64,000 bases of DNA, taken from the NCBI GenBank assembly GCA_034190875.2, contig CM067344.1, positions 68,571,527 through 68,635,526 on the forward strand, read 5' to 3'. The number at the start of each line of letters is the position of its first letter. The stretch's first letter is position 1. Source of the DNA: Urechis unicinctus (lineage: Eukaryota > Annelida > Polychaeta > Xenopneusta > Urechidae). The notes beneath the pieces are model-generated. The model saw only the letters and a program-made list of their open reading frames with translations. It searched no databases and was not told where the DNA came from. Made by a program: the position numbers and the translations under genes. Below, piece by piece: positions 24,014 through 35,859 of this stretch.

Positions 24014-26102
24014 GTTATTAGTTTTCCTTAATGTTTTGGGAAACACATACATCTATGGCAAGACAAGGTGATTAATGTATTAATATCGTACCAGGTTCAT
24101 TGACCTTCGAATCCTGTGTCATGTTATCCATCGAAGCGTCGTCCTCGTCGTCATCCGTGATGCACACAAAATCATCTTCCTGCGATGGAATCACTTGCTG
24201 GACAAGATCGTTGTCCAGAGGATATGAAGATGATTCAGGGTTTCGGAACATAACTGGTTTCTGATCTGCATCAGCTGGAACAGATTGTGTGGGTTGTGTC
24301 TGGTCAACTGTAGGAAACCGAGGGCTGCTCTCGGACGATTGGAAGTTAGGTGTTGATGGTGCAGTTTGTTTATTTTGGTGACCTTCACCCTCACTTTGAG
24401 CCCCGTCTTTTGTGGCTGGTGACATGTCACATGGTTGTTGAACAGCCTCGACCTCTTCAGATAGGTTTGTATCTTTAGGCTGGTCTGTGCTTTCGGGCTG
24501 ATCTCTACCATCAGGCTGGCTAGTGCCCAATGCAGACTTCAATGATCCACCCAATTCCGACTGGGGCTCACTGTCAACCTCTTGGTCAAGTAATTCCTCG
24601 ACTTGGTTCGAATTTTGGCGTCCAGAATTTGAAGGTTGAACAGAAATTTTCGCCGCAAGCAGGGCCATAACTCCGTTAAGTATTTTACAATGCCAATACT
24701 TGGCTTTGACCGATGATGGTGCGTGGGAACAACCTGTGGAACCGTGAATATGGCGATACACGTGGAGTCGGAAATGTTGAGGAGATTTGCTGAGAAATTT
24801 ACAGGTTACACATTTGAAAAGGTCATTGATTACAGTATAATGACCAGCGTTGGTGGTTTGGATCCTGTGATCATTTTGCTCATCGTTTTTTGCCGTTTCA
24901 TCCGTCGGCGGAACATTCTCTGTCGAGGTATTTTGGTAAGTTATGATGGATTCATTTTCGTTAGAATAATCATCCGGGTTTTCGGAGTCACCCTCGTCAT
25001 TCAGTTCCATTTCGTCATTGGGGAGACTTTGTTGGGTTGTGTCCAGCTGGTCGCCCCTAGAGGCTTCCATTTCTACGAGCGGGGTAGGAGAAGTGGGGTT
25101 TTCAATGGGGACTTCGGCGCCCGGTGAATTGGGGGTCGCTTCGTCGGTAGTGTTATAATGAGATGCATTGTTGCTATCTATTGCATCATACGCTTTGGTA
25201 CTTATTGGTGACGTAAGGTCGATAGTAAATGGTACCGAAGCATCCATATCCGGGTCATCATTACCTGGATCGTTGGAGGTTGAGGCCATGTTTGCTGTGT
25301 GGTTCAACACAAATGAGTCGTCAGTATTCATGGAATCGGTACCGTCTTGTGGTGGAGGCTCTGATTCTTGGATCAAATCCTTCATGTCATCTTCGTCGCG
25401 TATCTGTATGGGTTCTGACGCTGTCCCTGTGATACCACCTACGTCTCTTAATCTTGGTGTCTCGTGTTGAACTGCGACAACGTCATCTGTAGGAGGGGCT
25501 TGGGGTCCTAATTTGTCCATCACACTGTCAAGCATTCGAGCAAAACATACCTTAAGCTCCAACAAAACTCCGTTGTGCTTGTCCTTGCTGTGCTGCAAGA
25601 AGTCAGGTACATCCCGCAGCACGTCTTTGCAGACATTACAATAGTACGGAAATCGCAAAATATGATGCCGCATATGTTCTCTGAACACAAAACGCAATTT
25701 GGTACCAAGTCCACATGCAGAGCAGTGGTATTCGCCATTCTCATAGGAAAACTTAGTCCTGTTGCCCGTTCCATTGGCTTTTATACCAAAAGGGACGTGC
25801 TCATGGAGATGGACGATGAGTTGAAATGTATTGTCCTGCGTAACACTGAATGACTCTTGACATAAAGGGCAGCGGACATGCCTCATGACAGGATCGTCTC
25901 GCCCGATAACGACTACGTCATCGTCCGGGGGGGACACAGCAGTTGTGACGCCATCTTGAGTTTTAGTGAGTGTCTCGTCTTCCAAGTCTATTACCATCCT
26001 TTCTGAAGTTGCACTCTGTATACATTCACTTTGTTTAAGTGTGCTTTCACATCGGTCCAATGTGCATTCACTTCGATCCAGAGTGCTTTCACTTTGATCC
26101 AT
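15371..26102 (-). CDS. Giant poly-C2H2 zinc-finger protein, five coding exons
   Basis: Spliced coding exons (minus strand, 5' to 3'): 26102-24092, 23819-21502, 21366-16968, 16858-16684, 15863-15371. All introns are GT-AG, phases 1, 0, 1 and 2 match across every junction, and the total is 9,396 bp (about 3,131 residues plus stop). I count about 41 C2H2 fingers: 4, 13, 21, then 2 (the second completed in the last exon) and 1. They are scattered, mostly in pairs joined by acidic or serine-rich linkers, not the KRAB-style tandem array with TGEKP linkers. Short SUMO-interaction-like motifs lie in the first exon and psi-K-x-E sites in the third; basic clusters such as NSKKQR suggest nuclear import. 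The likely role is a DNA- or RNA-binding chromatin regulator. I do not recognise a specific orthologue; the general look recalls large vertebrate proteins such as ZNF462 or ZNF407, without proof of homology. Confidence 0.9.
15386..15406. repeat. Perfect short inverted repeat in coding sequence
   Basis: Nine-base arms CAAGCTGGC and GCCAGCTTG flank an ATG loop, inside the last codons of the zinc-finger gene. Probably chance, but perfect. Confidence 0.6.
16210..16615. repeat. Compound (AT)n/(TG)n microsatellite in the last intron
   Basis: A long AT-alternating tract with interruptions, followed by a TG run at about 16571-16614. It fills roughly half of the 820-bp intron between exons 4 and 5 of the zinc-finger gene and ends about 70 bp from the exon 4 donor. 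Confidence 0.95.
16684..16858 (-). CDS. Zinc-finger gene, coding exon 4
   Basis: 175 bp, acceptor TTTTCCAG, donor GTGAGT, phase 1 in and 2 out. It holds one whole finger ([19 protein letters not shown]) and the cysteine half of the next ([11 protein letters not shown]), whose histidines are in the next exon. Confidence 0.88.
16968..21366 (-). CDS. Zinc-finger gene, coding exon 3 (largest)
   Basis: Starts exactly at an ATG after a CCAG acceptor, in phase 0, so it could also serve as an internal start of a shorter isoform. An Asp run (about 21300-21350) leads into about 21 C2H2 fingers. Three copies of a two-finger module beginning [W/M]RCKLCG lie at about 19.66-19.91, 19.25-19.51 and 18.9-19.17 kb. 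Sumoylation-like sites IKSEP, IKQEP, IKAE and VKEE are present, and an NSKKQR basic cluster lies near the end. Phase 1 end at AAG|GTCAGT. Confidence 0.9.
21502..23819 (-). CDS. Zinc-finger gene, coding exon 2
   Basis: Acceptor TTCTCAG then TTGTTGAAGAG; the phase-1 codon is completed as Val. It encodes about 13 C2H2 fingers, starting [10 protein letters not shown] and ending [10 protein letters not shown]. Several are one-helix pairs where the first finger ends HxxxH and the next begins YxCxxC. It ends in phase 0 at an excellent CAG|GTCAGT donor. Confidence 0.88.
23925..24012. repeat. (AT)n microsatellite in the first coding intron
   Basis: About 43 AT dinucleotides in a 272-bp intron of the zinc-finger gene. 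Length is likely to be polymorphic. Confidence 0.95.
24092..26102 (-). CDS. Zinc-finger gene, coding exon 1
   Basis: The start ATG at 26102 is preceded by a splice acceptor (CCAG at 26121-26124), so a non-coding exon lies farther upstream. The protein opens with four 7-residue units of the type QSESTLD. About four C2H2 fingers are present, two early adjacent ones ([22 protein letters not shown]), one before and one isolated later (FKCVTCKFL). The rest is acidic, Ser/Thr/Gln-rich and probably disordered. SIM-like stretches: [22 protein letters not shown] and [10 protein letters not shown]. It ends in phase 1 at a GTACGA donor. Confidence 0.88.
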
Positions 26103-29100
26103 AATGAGGTCTTGATTAATCTGGGGACAAAATCAATTGATTCGTCAGATATTTGATGAACCTAAATCCATGTATTGATTCACAATACACGAACTTGGAA
26201 TTTCATTTGATCAATAACGCATTATGTCTTAACAGTTTATCATGTGACCTATATAAAACATTTAATATGAATAATTACATCCACCTATGGGGCAATAATT
26301 TATAAATAATTGCACAATTAAATAGTCTAGTGTATTGAGATTCAGATTTTAATTAGAGTAACTAAGTTTTAAATTCAAGCATTTGCTTTTGTAAAATTGT
26401 TGGCTGACAAGTAGCTTGACATCATGCTAACCACCAACGCCATTACATCTATGATATGCTACAATCCCTCAGCTATGAATTGGTGGTGAGAGGATGAATG
26501 AATTGTCTTCTGCTGTTCATGCACATTAAACTCACTTCTCATCACCTGTTACAGTATTAAGAATAGCAATGCAACAATCACTTTGTAGAATCTTATCATC
26601 GTCGATCGTGGAGCCCGTGCGAGTGAAGGTGAGTGTCTAATTGATTTTGTACTAATTTGTGTCTGTTGATGTGACAGACTGATACGGAAGAAGCCTGCTG
26701 TGGAACACAAACACTGATGATTTGATCCACCCCTGTTTCTGACTCATCAATTAACAAATCATCAGCTAATTAAATGTAGCATAAAAACCGGGAGCTTAAG
26801 TCACGTTGGCTGAGTCAGGCAGACATCGTTGTCTTGGTAATAACTTCCGAATGCAAATACAGAATGACACTAGCACAAAATCAACTAACTACGATTTGTT
26901 TTGAGAGAGCACTAGTTAACCATTATTTTCAAAAAAAAGGATAGACCACTAATTAATTCACCAATGAAAGAAATCGATGTAAAGTGGATGATATCCTCTT
27001 TTTTATGACCGAATGAGACACCGGAACTGGCAGAGCATGATATGCGATGCACTGGCTCGAGTTTAACTACACAGTTAAAATGTATCACAATCAACAGATG
27101 ACGAGCATTCATTGACTGCGTCAATCCAAACTATGGCACTTGCTTTGAACTATATAATTGGTTGATTATGGCTTGTCTGAACAATCAGGTGCAATCATTA
27201 AGAAGGGTCATTGTAACAGCAAACGGTTATATCCTTAATAATGCGTGCATCTTTTCTTAAGCAAGTCGACGCTAAGAAACAGCTACTCCAACATATAAAC
27301 TCGCAATTTAACAAAGGGTAGTATTCATCACTTTGTACGCCAGGCTTTAGTATCACTTTTCAAATGAATATTTCTTCATTCCTGATGGACATACTTACAG
27401 TAGACCTCGTTTACACTGAAACCGGCCAAAGTATTTTCTCTCTTAAATCAATCCACACCAGAGTTGATGGCTTCAACTGTTCAATGATCTATACAGATTC
27501 GGCGCTTCAATTGACCTCGCTGACAGAAACAACAATATCTGCGCTCGTCCGGCATACAAGCGAGTTAACTCCCTCCAACATTAGTAGACATTAAGTCCCT
27601 TTAAGCAATAAAAATCCGAAACTTGATTCATCCTCCAACAAGACAGGCTATTATCGTGATAAATGGTAAGGTCATTAGCAAAGAACACTGTGTGGGATAG
27701 CTGGGGTAGATAGGTAAGTATATAAGATGCTTGAGGAAGAACCGTACATACATTTCGTCCTCTTATTGAAAAGATAACACAATGACTCGCTAAGACCCGA
27801 GGTCACGTGAACATAGGTCAACAGCAGTGATATCCATCATACAATATGACTCTATAATGATATACCGCAGGCATGAAGAATTTATCGATAGCGCTTATGG
27901 TTACTCTTTATGTATGGGGTTATACGGATGACTGTAGAGCTTCATTGTTTGCTTAACTGGCAATGTTAGCACAGAGTACAACGTCACGCTCTGATAATTC
28001 CATCCTGATGAAAACGAGAATTCCTGATAACTAGCAAAGTGGATTCTCCGTATTCTCAGGTGAGTAATAGTAGTGGGACAGTAAAGTTCTTATTAAGTAA
28101 CAAGGGTATCTATGTTATTGCGCATTGGGAAACGGCTCGGAGTATTCGCCCAGACCGTTGAACGACAAAGAATCGGTAAGAAACCAAGTTGTTCGCGCTC
28201 CACGCGAGTTGCTGGGGATGGAACACCTGGCTTTTGCTTTCCTAACAGGTACCTCTATACGATGTAGCAGACATGACATGCTGTCTGTGAATTAAGAGTC
28301 GGACATAATACAAAGCTCTCCATCCACGAGTCGACTGTGGACGAGACCAACAGACGTAGAATCACAGGGTGACGCAAACTGAGGCACTAACGGCGGGATG
28401 GCGGTCCACATGTGTTAGTTCACTTGATGCAAACTCAAAAAGGAACGGAAGCCAGACAGCAGGAGGGGTTTAGGTCCGGCCGGTCTGTTTATTGAGTTTC
28501 ATCGGGGATAAGATGTGTCTTGTAAAGCGCATCTCTATGAATGGATTGCCGGTCCATTGATACACATCGCTCATCACGAGTTGAACTCGTGTCGAGGGCA
28601 GTTGATAGCAAGCAATAATACATATCGAGCATCTTGCACAGATAGGCTTGAAAAGCTGAAGAGAGCGCACCCTCTCTCAGTCCACTGTTGGGCGCCTTGC
28701 TCCTTAACGGCGAACAGCTGACTTAGACAGCAAGCGCGTGAAATGTCCGCCAACATGACAGGTGCTAGTTTAGGGTCGTCTACGTTATAATGTATACCAG
28801 ATCACATTGACTGTCCTAATGAATTCCGGCCTGCGGCAGGTGGCTTCAATATATAACAACTTGCAATTGAAGTAGACACCAGCACACACAAATGTAACTG
28901 ATATGGGACACTTTGTACTAACCGGACTCATGTCATGCGCTTGCCATGCGCTCAGTTCATAGAGAGATGATGAGCCGATGAGCGGGTATGAACGGGGTCA
29001 TTTCCACATTCACCATTGGCAATGCCTACCCAAGAACCACGGCGTCACAAGGGAGATGACGGCCATAGCATCGCACAGATATATCTCGATAGTAGACAAA

Positions 29101-30248
29101 GGGGTCGTAGGGGGGTTTGGAAGGATTCTACGGCTAACGCATCAACCAGCATCGCGCGTGATCAGCAGAAAGGCCAGCCTTGTCGGGGACAATCAATGCT
29201 ACTCGCTGCCACGCCCGTTGGTAACGTTGTATTACAGTCAGTACACAATGCTAGGATTCTATTATTAGAATGCTAAATAGAAAAGAATGGACGAGACGGT
29301 TATATTGACTACAAACACAACAATAGCATTTAGTGTCCCAGTCCAAATGTTATAGATAGGAAATTATAAGTCGACCGACGGAACATGTGTAGGGTCACGA
29401 TTTCAATCGCCGATAACCCAGACACGACTGCCTCGCACGACATACGCCCATAGCTGACAGACTTCGCGTCCTCGACTCGACGAAATGATTTCTATGGCAC
29501 TACACTTGCACTGCATTCACGTAAGAGATAATTTGGTGGATGTAATCTCGCGAGATTTAAGATATCTCACTTAAGACAGACTGAACCAGACATTTATCAC
29601 AGATATCACGATAGTTTCACTTTTCACTTCTCATTAGCATAGACTCGGCTTCATGTAGAATCGTAAGAAATTACGTCATATTGCTTGCAGAATACATACG
29701 GATGGCAATATACTGGGAATGGGATTGTTTGTACCGGCTCATCAAGCCGCGCACGGTTACTAGGTGGAGAACATATCGTAGAGAACCCTCCACAGTTTGA
29801 CCTGAACGAGACAACGTCATCTTTCCAAGCTAAGCTTTAGGCAAAAGGCCAGTTTAAACCCACCAAGAGCACAAAGAACCGAACCCGCAAATACCCGTAG
29901 TTCAATTCATCAAGCGCCGCGTTCTGCCTTGATGGGGCGAAGGCCGAGACGAGCACCCAAGCCAGCAATACACATCCATAATCACTCACCAAGGCGCCCG
30001 CCAGAAACTAGCCCCGAGCTGAACCTGGTGGCGGCCGGGTTAACGAACACACAGTACCGTGCAGCGCTTAGAGAGGCACATTGCGCCCCTGTCGTGAGTG
30101 TACACACAGCCAGCACACATGCACTCTCTCAGGCGCTCAATATGTTCGCTGAGAACCTTCACCTCGCGCTAACGCTGATACAAACAGAACCGAGTGAATA
30201 TGGTAACTCAGGCCTTACCGGCTGCGCGCTCTGTCCACTGTGCGTCAG

Positions 30249-30261
30249 GCCGCCATCTTGG
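30249..30261. promoter_or_regulatory. YY1-type motif
   Basis: GCCGCCATCTTGG matches the strong YY1 consensus that is common just inside metazoan promoters. It lies in a relatively CpG-rich patch 4.1 kb upstream of the zinc-finger start codon. Confidence 0.35.
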
Positions 30262-30802
30262 AGCGAGGTTTGCACAGTGGATAGGGACTCCATGCTGGCG
30301 TCGCTTGGCCAGCCTGGTGAAATCTTTTGTGTGAGAGGCAGAATGTCCAATGCTGAGTGTGGCGGTTAACCTAAAGAACGCTGTGTAGATTCTCATGAAT
30401 GTGCGCTAGCCTGGAGCGATATCCAGCTGTTGGGAGGCAGGCTGGCTCTCCTCTAGAAATGGTTCTCCGATCAATAGCGTCTCTGTCCACATGTCCTTCT
30501 CATGATCTGAGCAACTCCTCTAGAGATAGTTTACAAGAAGACGGCCTTTTGACATTCTCCCCACACCCGCTCTAGGTTACTGTCCCAACCATGCGGCAAA
30601 TGTCAAAACACAACGCCTCCTATCTCCCTCTCTCTCACTCTCTGTCGCTCTGGCAGCTTCGCTCTAATGCTCTCAAGTACCGGATAGAAAACCTTGGCAA
30701 AGCCGCTTCACTGACTGAGCCTTGCCAGGCAGTCAATACGGGCCCGCGATAATGAGACAACCGCTGGTAAGAACGTTGAACCATGCCGGCATGGGCTTGG
30801 CC

Positions 30803-30837
30803 ACAAGATGGCGCATAGTTCGGCTTCTATGACGTCA
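30803..30837. promoter_or_regulatory. YY1-type motif and full CRE
   Basis: ACAAGATGGCG (30803-30813) is followed 17 bp later by the palindromic CRE TGACGTCA (30830-30837). The pairing is promoter-like, but no transcript start can be shown from sequence. Confidence 0.35.
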
Positions 30838-33800
30838 CGTCTTGATGGCGATCAGACCCTCTGTGTTGTGATGGGTTCAGGCGGTCTTAATTTTTATACA
30901 GCGATGTGTAAATTTATCAATTCGAATCGGTAAACGTAGTTAGATATGGTTGAGTATCATGTTTGAATTCGAGCTGGAGAATCTGCTCAAGAATGTCAAT
31001 TTGATTCTATGTGAAACCAAGGACTGTGTCGTTCATGTTGATGCAGTAATAATTTGTGCTGCTTTCCTTTACATGATGGATGGCTTGATCGATAAATGAA
31101 ATGTATATTCAATACTAACGCTTTTGGACCAATGACGTCAACAGGGAAGCACACTGTGCTAATGTCTCACGAACAGGCTTAACTCGTATACAAGTCAAAT
31201 TGATGGGCTTCATCTCGTCTCAAAGTGGTGATTTCTGAAAACATGCTTGTAGAATCCATTATGTCAGTCCTCATCCAAAGGAGATTGATCTCGATAAGCT
31301 ACCAATGGTTATTAACGAAAATTTGTCTTGCAGAATGATGAGCAAGCCAGATTTTTTGACCCAGGTTAGCGCACCTCATTAGTGTTAAATTTGTCGTGTC
31401 TGGACTTGATAACTCGGCAAGCCTTTAAGAAAGAAAACTAGGGCTACGTATCGAGCAAGCGCTCGCTAGACGCTACGAGTGCCCCCGACCTACTTCGGCT
31501 TAACCAGATCGCATGAGAACACACGCATTGGTAGCGAGAAGGGACATATGCGAACCGGGATTGCCCTTCTCCCCAGATACCAAGCTAATGCGCATACCGC
31601 GCACCATGCCCGGCGCCACATACGCCAGTCCTGGTTTTTCTCTGCGAGTTACTGCAGGATTATAGAATGCATGGAGCTGCCTGCCGAGCCAGCCAGCACA
31701 TGGAAATGGCCGCCCTTAATTCCTTTCCAATCATGTCAGCAGGAGAGCGGGTCGCGATGCTTCCCAGGCTGGTCTGGTTAGCGTGGCTGCGTACAGCACT
31801 AACCGCGGACAGCTCATGTATTGCCGGGCGTCAGCCTGGACCATATTGATTTGCTCGTCTGAGGCTTCTCCATTCGGTTGTATTCATCGACATATGCTTC
31901 AGCTGAGAGAGATTTACTCTTCAGAGCGTCCTACCATTAGACTTTAATGTCATCACATTGTTGGCGTATTATTTGTGCATCGACAACTCGACGAATATAT
32001 TTATCGTAGGGTTATGGCCTCTCGTAGTTGAACAGCTCCTTTTTCAGTTGGGTTACAATTGCTCCAGTAATATTTCTTCATCAGCATAATCTGGAGTATT
32101 ACCAGAATTAATATGTTAACGCCGTGACCTCCAGAAAATTTCGTATTGGCGCGGTATACCTCTATATTACAAAGCAAACCTCCAGTTCTGTTTTACATGC
32201 GGTTTGGCTTGATGATGAGTTGTGCCAATTACGTATGTGGGTGACCGCGCCCTGACCCGTTGTTTCATGTGAGAATAATAACAACTTTGTTCCACTCGCC
32301 AGTCCGTTAGATGTACATTCGCAGATCGCGTCGCTTGATTTATAACTGCTGAGTAGTACCAAGACCACGTAGCATGCAGATGGTCAGAAAATCAAGCTTT
32401 GGTATCTTTGCGTCAACGCGTGACCCCAGTCTTTAGTTAGAATTACCACCTAACTTCCCAACGAGTGCTGACAACCCAGCTCCTAACTGACGATTGCGCT
32501 TGTCACAGGATAATGATTGTCGGTATCATGTCATTGGCAAAAGTTCCCTGGCGCCCATGTGCGAAGCGAAAGCAATGAACATGTTTTGTTGCTAGCTGGG
32601 CTCAGTTTCTTTTCGATTATCGCTCGCCCGGGCGCTACAGAAAGCCTTTGTGAATGCATTACTGTGAGTGTCGAAAGAACACATGGTTTTGAAAGCTTCA
32701 TTGATGTAGAGCCGATAATGCGCCTTCTGGTCGCCATTAGGAAGTAGAGCAGGTCACAGATGTTTAGATCAACATTTTGTCATGGTGCAATGAACTACCA
32801 GTCAATATACTAGAACTCATACTATACTGAAAACAGCCTTGTTGATTTCGTGTGTCTCTGGCTGCAGAACAAGCTGGGAAATGTATAGATAACAAACGTG
32901 TGTGCATTAAAGATCGGCACATTACTTCGTCACAATATTCAAAAATCAAGAAATATATTGGATAAAAAAATTTCATGATTTTTAGGGTCTAACAACAATG
33001 CAGTCGACGATGTTAAAGATTTACGACAGAAACTGGCAAATGAACACCACCTGAGCTCCGCGTCCTCGAGCACAGACAATGCGTCTCTGGGCACAAACCT
33101 GACATCATGGCTTACCGGCGTCATCAGAGAAAATGTCTGCTTCGCTCTCACACATAGACGAATGAGCTATAGTTGCAGTCAAAATATATATATCTATAAA
33201 TGATGAGTTATTTGAAATCCATTGCATTTTTTTTACAATTAGGCAATTGCTTGGCCCGCGAAATCCGCTGATGAATCAATCGTTTATAAAACTGCGACGC
33301 AAGACAGGGCAAACCACTTTTAAGAGGAATAGTTATTAGCTTCTCGATATAATGTGGTTAAGTGCTATTATCTGAACTTGCTGTGCATACTTTGTTGTAT
33401 CAGTAACTAATCGCGTGCTGTGCAAATGGCTAACAAAGGATAGGGTACATGTTGAGAAATAGGGCTTGGGCCTTATTGCAACTTGTGGTTCCTAGGCTGT
33501 TTATGCAGGCCTGTATGACACTGTTCCCCCTTACTTAACGAATAATTTTGTTTTTGCATTACATTGTTTTTATTATGATAGGCCTTATGAATGAAAGCCA
33601 ATTATTTAACGGTCCCGAGAGAGTGGCGCGGTCAAGTTATTTATAGGCACCGTAGTTCAGTTACAAGCCAGCAGACACCGACTGCGAGATTTCCTCTAGC
33701 ACGGGAAACAAAGAACTTTCTCTGGGGCTCAACTGCAACTACGAAATGGGCGTAGGGAAAATGTGATTTTAAGCGCTTAGCCTAATTATCATAAGGTTAT

Positions 33801-33847
33801 TTTTTAACTATCTGAATGTAGCAGTTAGTCTACATCCCTCGACTCTT

Positions 33848-33889
33848 GTGTGCGTGTGTGTGTGTGTGTGTGTGGGGGGGGGGGGGGGG
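33848..33889. repeat. (GT)n plus G16 tract
   Basis: A TG-type run of about 13 units continues directly into an uninterrupted G-run of about 16. Confidence 0.9.
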
Positions 33890-33944
33890 TGAAGGGGGGA
33901 GTGACGCTTCTCTCCATCGTAAGAGAGTTGTGCCAGTCGGGGTG

Positions 33945-34025
33945 TGGGGGTTCAAGGGTATCCGGACCCGGACGATGTAGCTGTCAAACCGCAAAGGTAA
34001 CTTCCCGACTACGTTATCACGCATC
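33945..34025 (-). repeat. Possible degenerate tRNA-derived SINE head
   Basis: On the minus strand GATAACGTAGTCGGGAAG resembles an A box and GGGTCCGGATACCC an altered B box, at tRNA-like spacing. There is no clear tail, so this is tentative. Confidence 0.25.
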
Positions 34026-35204
34026 CTATGTTACGATTATCGTAAAGGTAAGATCCGACTTCCTTGCCTCGTGCATTTTGTATTATTTGAGGTTACCTTT
34101 CTCAGAGAATTTACAGGTTATATGATTGCGTTATATAATCCATCTTGGGAGCCAAAATAAAAGCGCAACATATTCAAAAGATATTTTGACAGGATGTGTC
34201 ACCAATTCGCATGACCAAATATGAATCATGCCAGTGACCACATAAAACGCACGGAGGACGTTGCCGATTATGGGACCTACATCCCAAGGGAAATCAAGCA
34301 CTAACCATGATCGACCTCATAGAATGAAAACATGAATTCTTTGGAATCGGCCCGGAGATGCCTTTGCTAACATGGTATATTTTCAACCAATTGAATATTT
34401 GATTTAAGCATTTTAATTAAACGTTTCGTTTAAACCCGACATTTTCCAAAAGGGCATTGGAAATATTCTTCATCAGAGTCTTGCTTCGAGTGAGTTTTTT
34501 TTTATTGATACATTGTTTAAATTAATGAACTGAAAGTTCAACTTCTGCGTGTACGTCTCCGTGAAAAAGAGTCATTTGCAAACGATATGTCTCTCCCAAT
34601 GTCATATTGCGAAAAGCAAGGAACTGCAGTAGTCTGTTGAGCAAATCTAACTTCAACACGAATTCTCCACGCATGGAATCCGCAGTGAGCCGTGAGCCTA
34701 TTCATTGAAGCATTCCATGTTAAGATCGTATATGGGCCACGGGGCGCTCTTGTCCAGGCCAGCCACAAGTCAACACATCGGTGTCTTCAATCTTATTAAC
34801 CCCATTAATCTTGAGAAGTCGATTCATTCTTTCGGGACATCAGCCCAGACAAGACAAGGCTACACGAGAGAAAAATCGAATATGTTTTCGACTTCGAATT
34901 AAAAGCGCTCCAATTGGCTCCCAGGTTACAAGGCATAACCCCGGATGCGCGCATTCACAATGATAAATGCAGAACTGGGCGTACCAAAGATTAGACTTAG
35001 TCGCACATACATATTGAACCTTAGACCTCAATGTCACCGACGTTTAGCTGGTCGCTGCTTCAAACGAGAGCGCATATTAGATCCTGATCATGCGCGCCGT
35101 GATGTGCTGCTCACTACCCGACACATCGCCACCTGGCGTCGTCCTGGCTTCTCTGCACTCACAGCACCAGTGCTGGTAAGCTCGTAGTACCAGTGCTGAC
35201 CATG

Positions 35205-35835
35205 GTGTGTAACGTACCGTGTAGAACTGACCAAGTACTGACCGTGTCACGACTCGTGTAGACCTGCCCATGGTGTGTAGTACTGACCATGGCGTGTAGT
35301 ACTGACCATGGCGTGTGTAGTACTGACCATGGTGTGTAGTACTGACCATGGCGTGTAGTACTGACCATGGCGTGTAGTACTGACCATGGCGTGTAGTACT
35401 GACCATGGCGTGTAGTACTGACCATGGTGTGTAGTACTGACCATGGCGTGTAGTACTGCCCATGGTGTGTAGTACTGACCATGGTGTGTAGTACTGACCA
35501 TGGCGTGTAGTACTGACCATGCAGTACGACCATGGCGTAGTGTAGTACTGACCATGGTGTGTAGTACTGACCATGGCGTGTAGTACTGACCCCATGGTGT
35601 GTAGTACTGACCATGGCGTGTAGTGTTGACCCCATGGCGGATAGTACTGACCATGGGGTGTAGTACTGACCATGGCGTTTAGTACTGACCATGGTGTGTA
35701 GTACTGACTATTGCGTGTAGTACTGACCATGGTGTGTAGTACTGACCATGGTGTGTAGTACTGACCATGGGGTGTAGTGACCATGGCTTGTAGTACCATG
35801 GCGTGTAGTACTGCCCATGGCGTGTTTATGATTAC
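35205..35835. repeat. 19-bp minisatellite, about 32 copies
   Basis: The unit GTAGTACTGACCATGGCGT and close variants (GGTGT for GGCGT) recur with a 19-bp period and occasional indels. Each unit holds two palindromic hexamers, AGTACT and CCATGG. The unit has no stop codon in any minus-strand frame, which creates open frames of up to 259 codons that I do not regard as genes. Confidence 0.95.
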
Positions 35836-35859
35836 ACTGACCAATGAAAAACTCAATTC

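Larger units (their letters stand above)
26121..35190. other. Long intergenic/upstream stretch, no gene recognised
   Basis: About 9 kb upstream of the zinc-finger start. All open frames are short with no domain. It should contain the non-coding first exon and promoter of the zinc-finger gene. GC content and CpG density rise between about 28.9 and 31.9 kb. (GT)n and G-run microsatellites occur at 33848-33889. Confidence 0.5.

Noticed and set aside
16968-26102. Three long minus-strand frames as three separate zinc-finger genes
   Set aside because: Introns between them are short and GT-AG, phases agree at each junction, and the last finger is completed across a later splice, so one gene is the better model.
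29929-30369. A 146-codon plus-strand frame in the CpG-richer patch
   Set aside because: Higher GC content lengthens chance frames; composition and lack of any motif give no support.
35077-35856. A 259-codon minus-strand open frame
   Set aside because: It is translated 19-bp minisatellite; two other frames over the same array are also open, so the openness is a property of the repeat.
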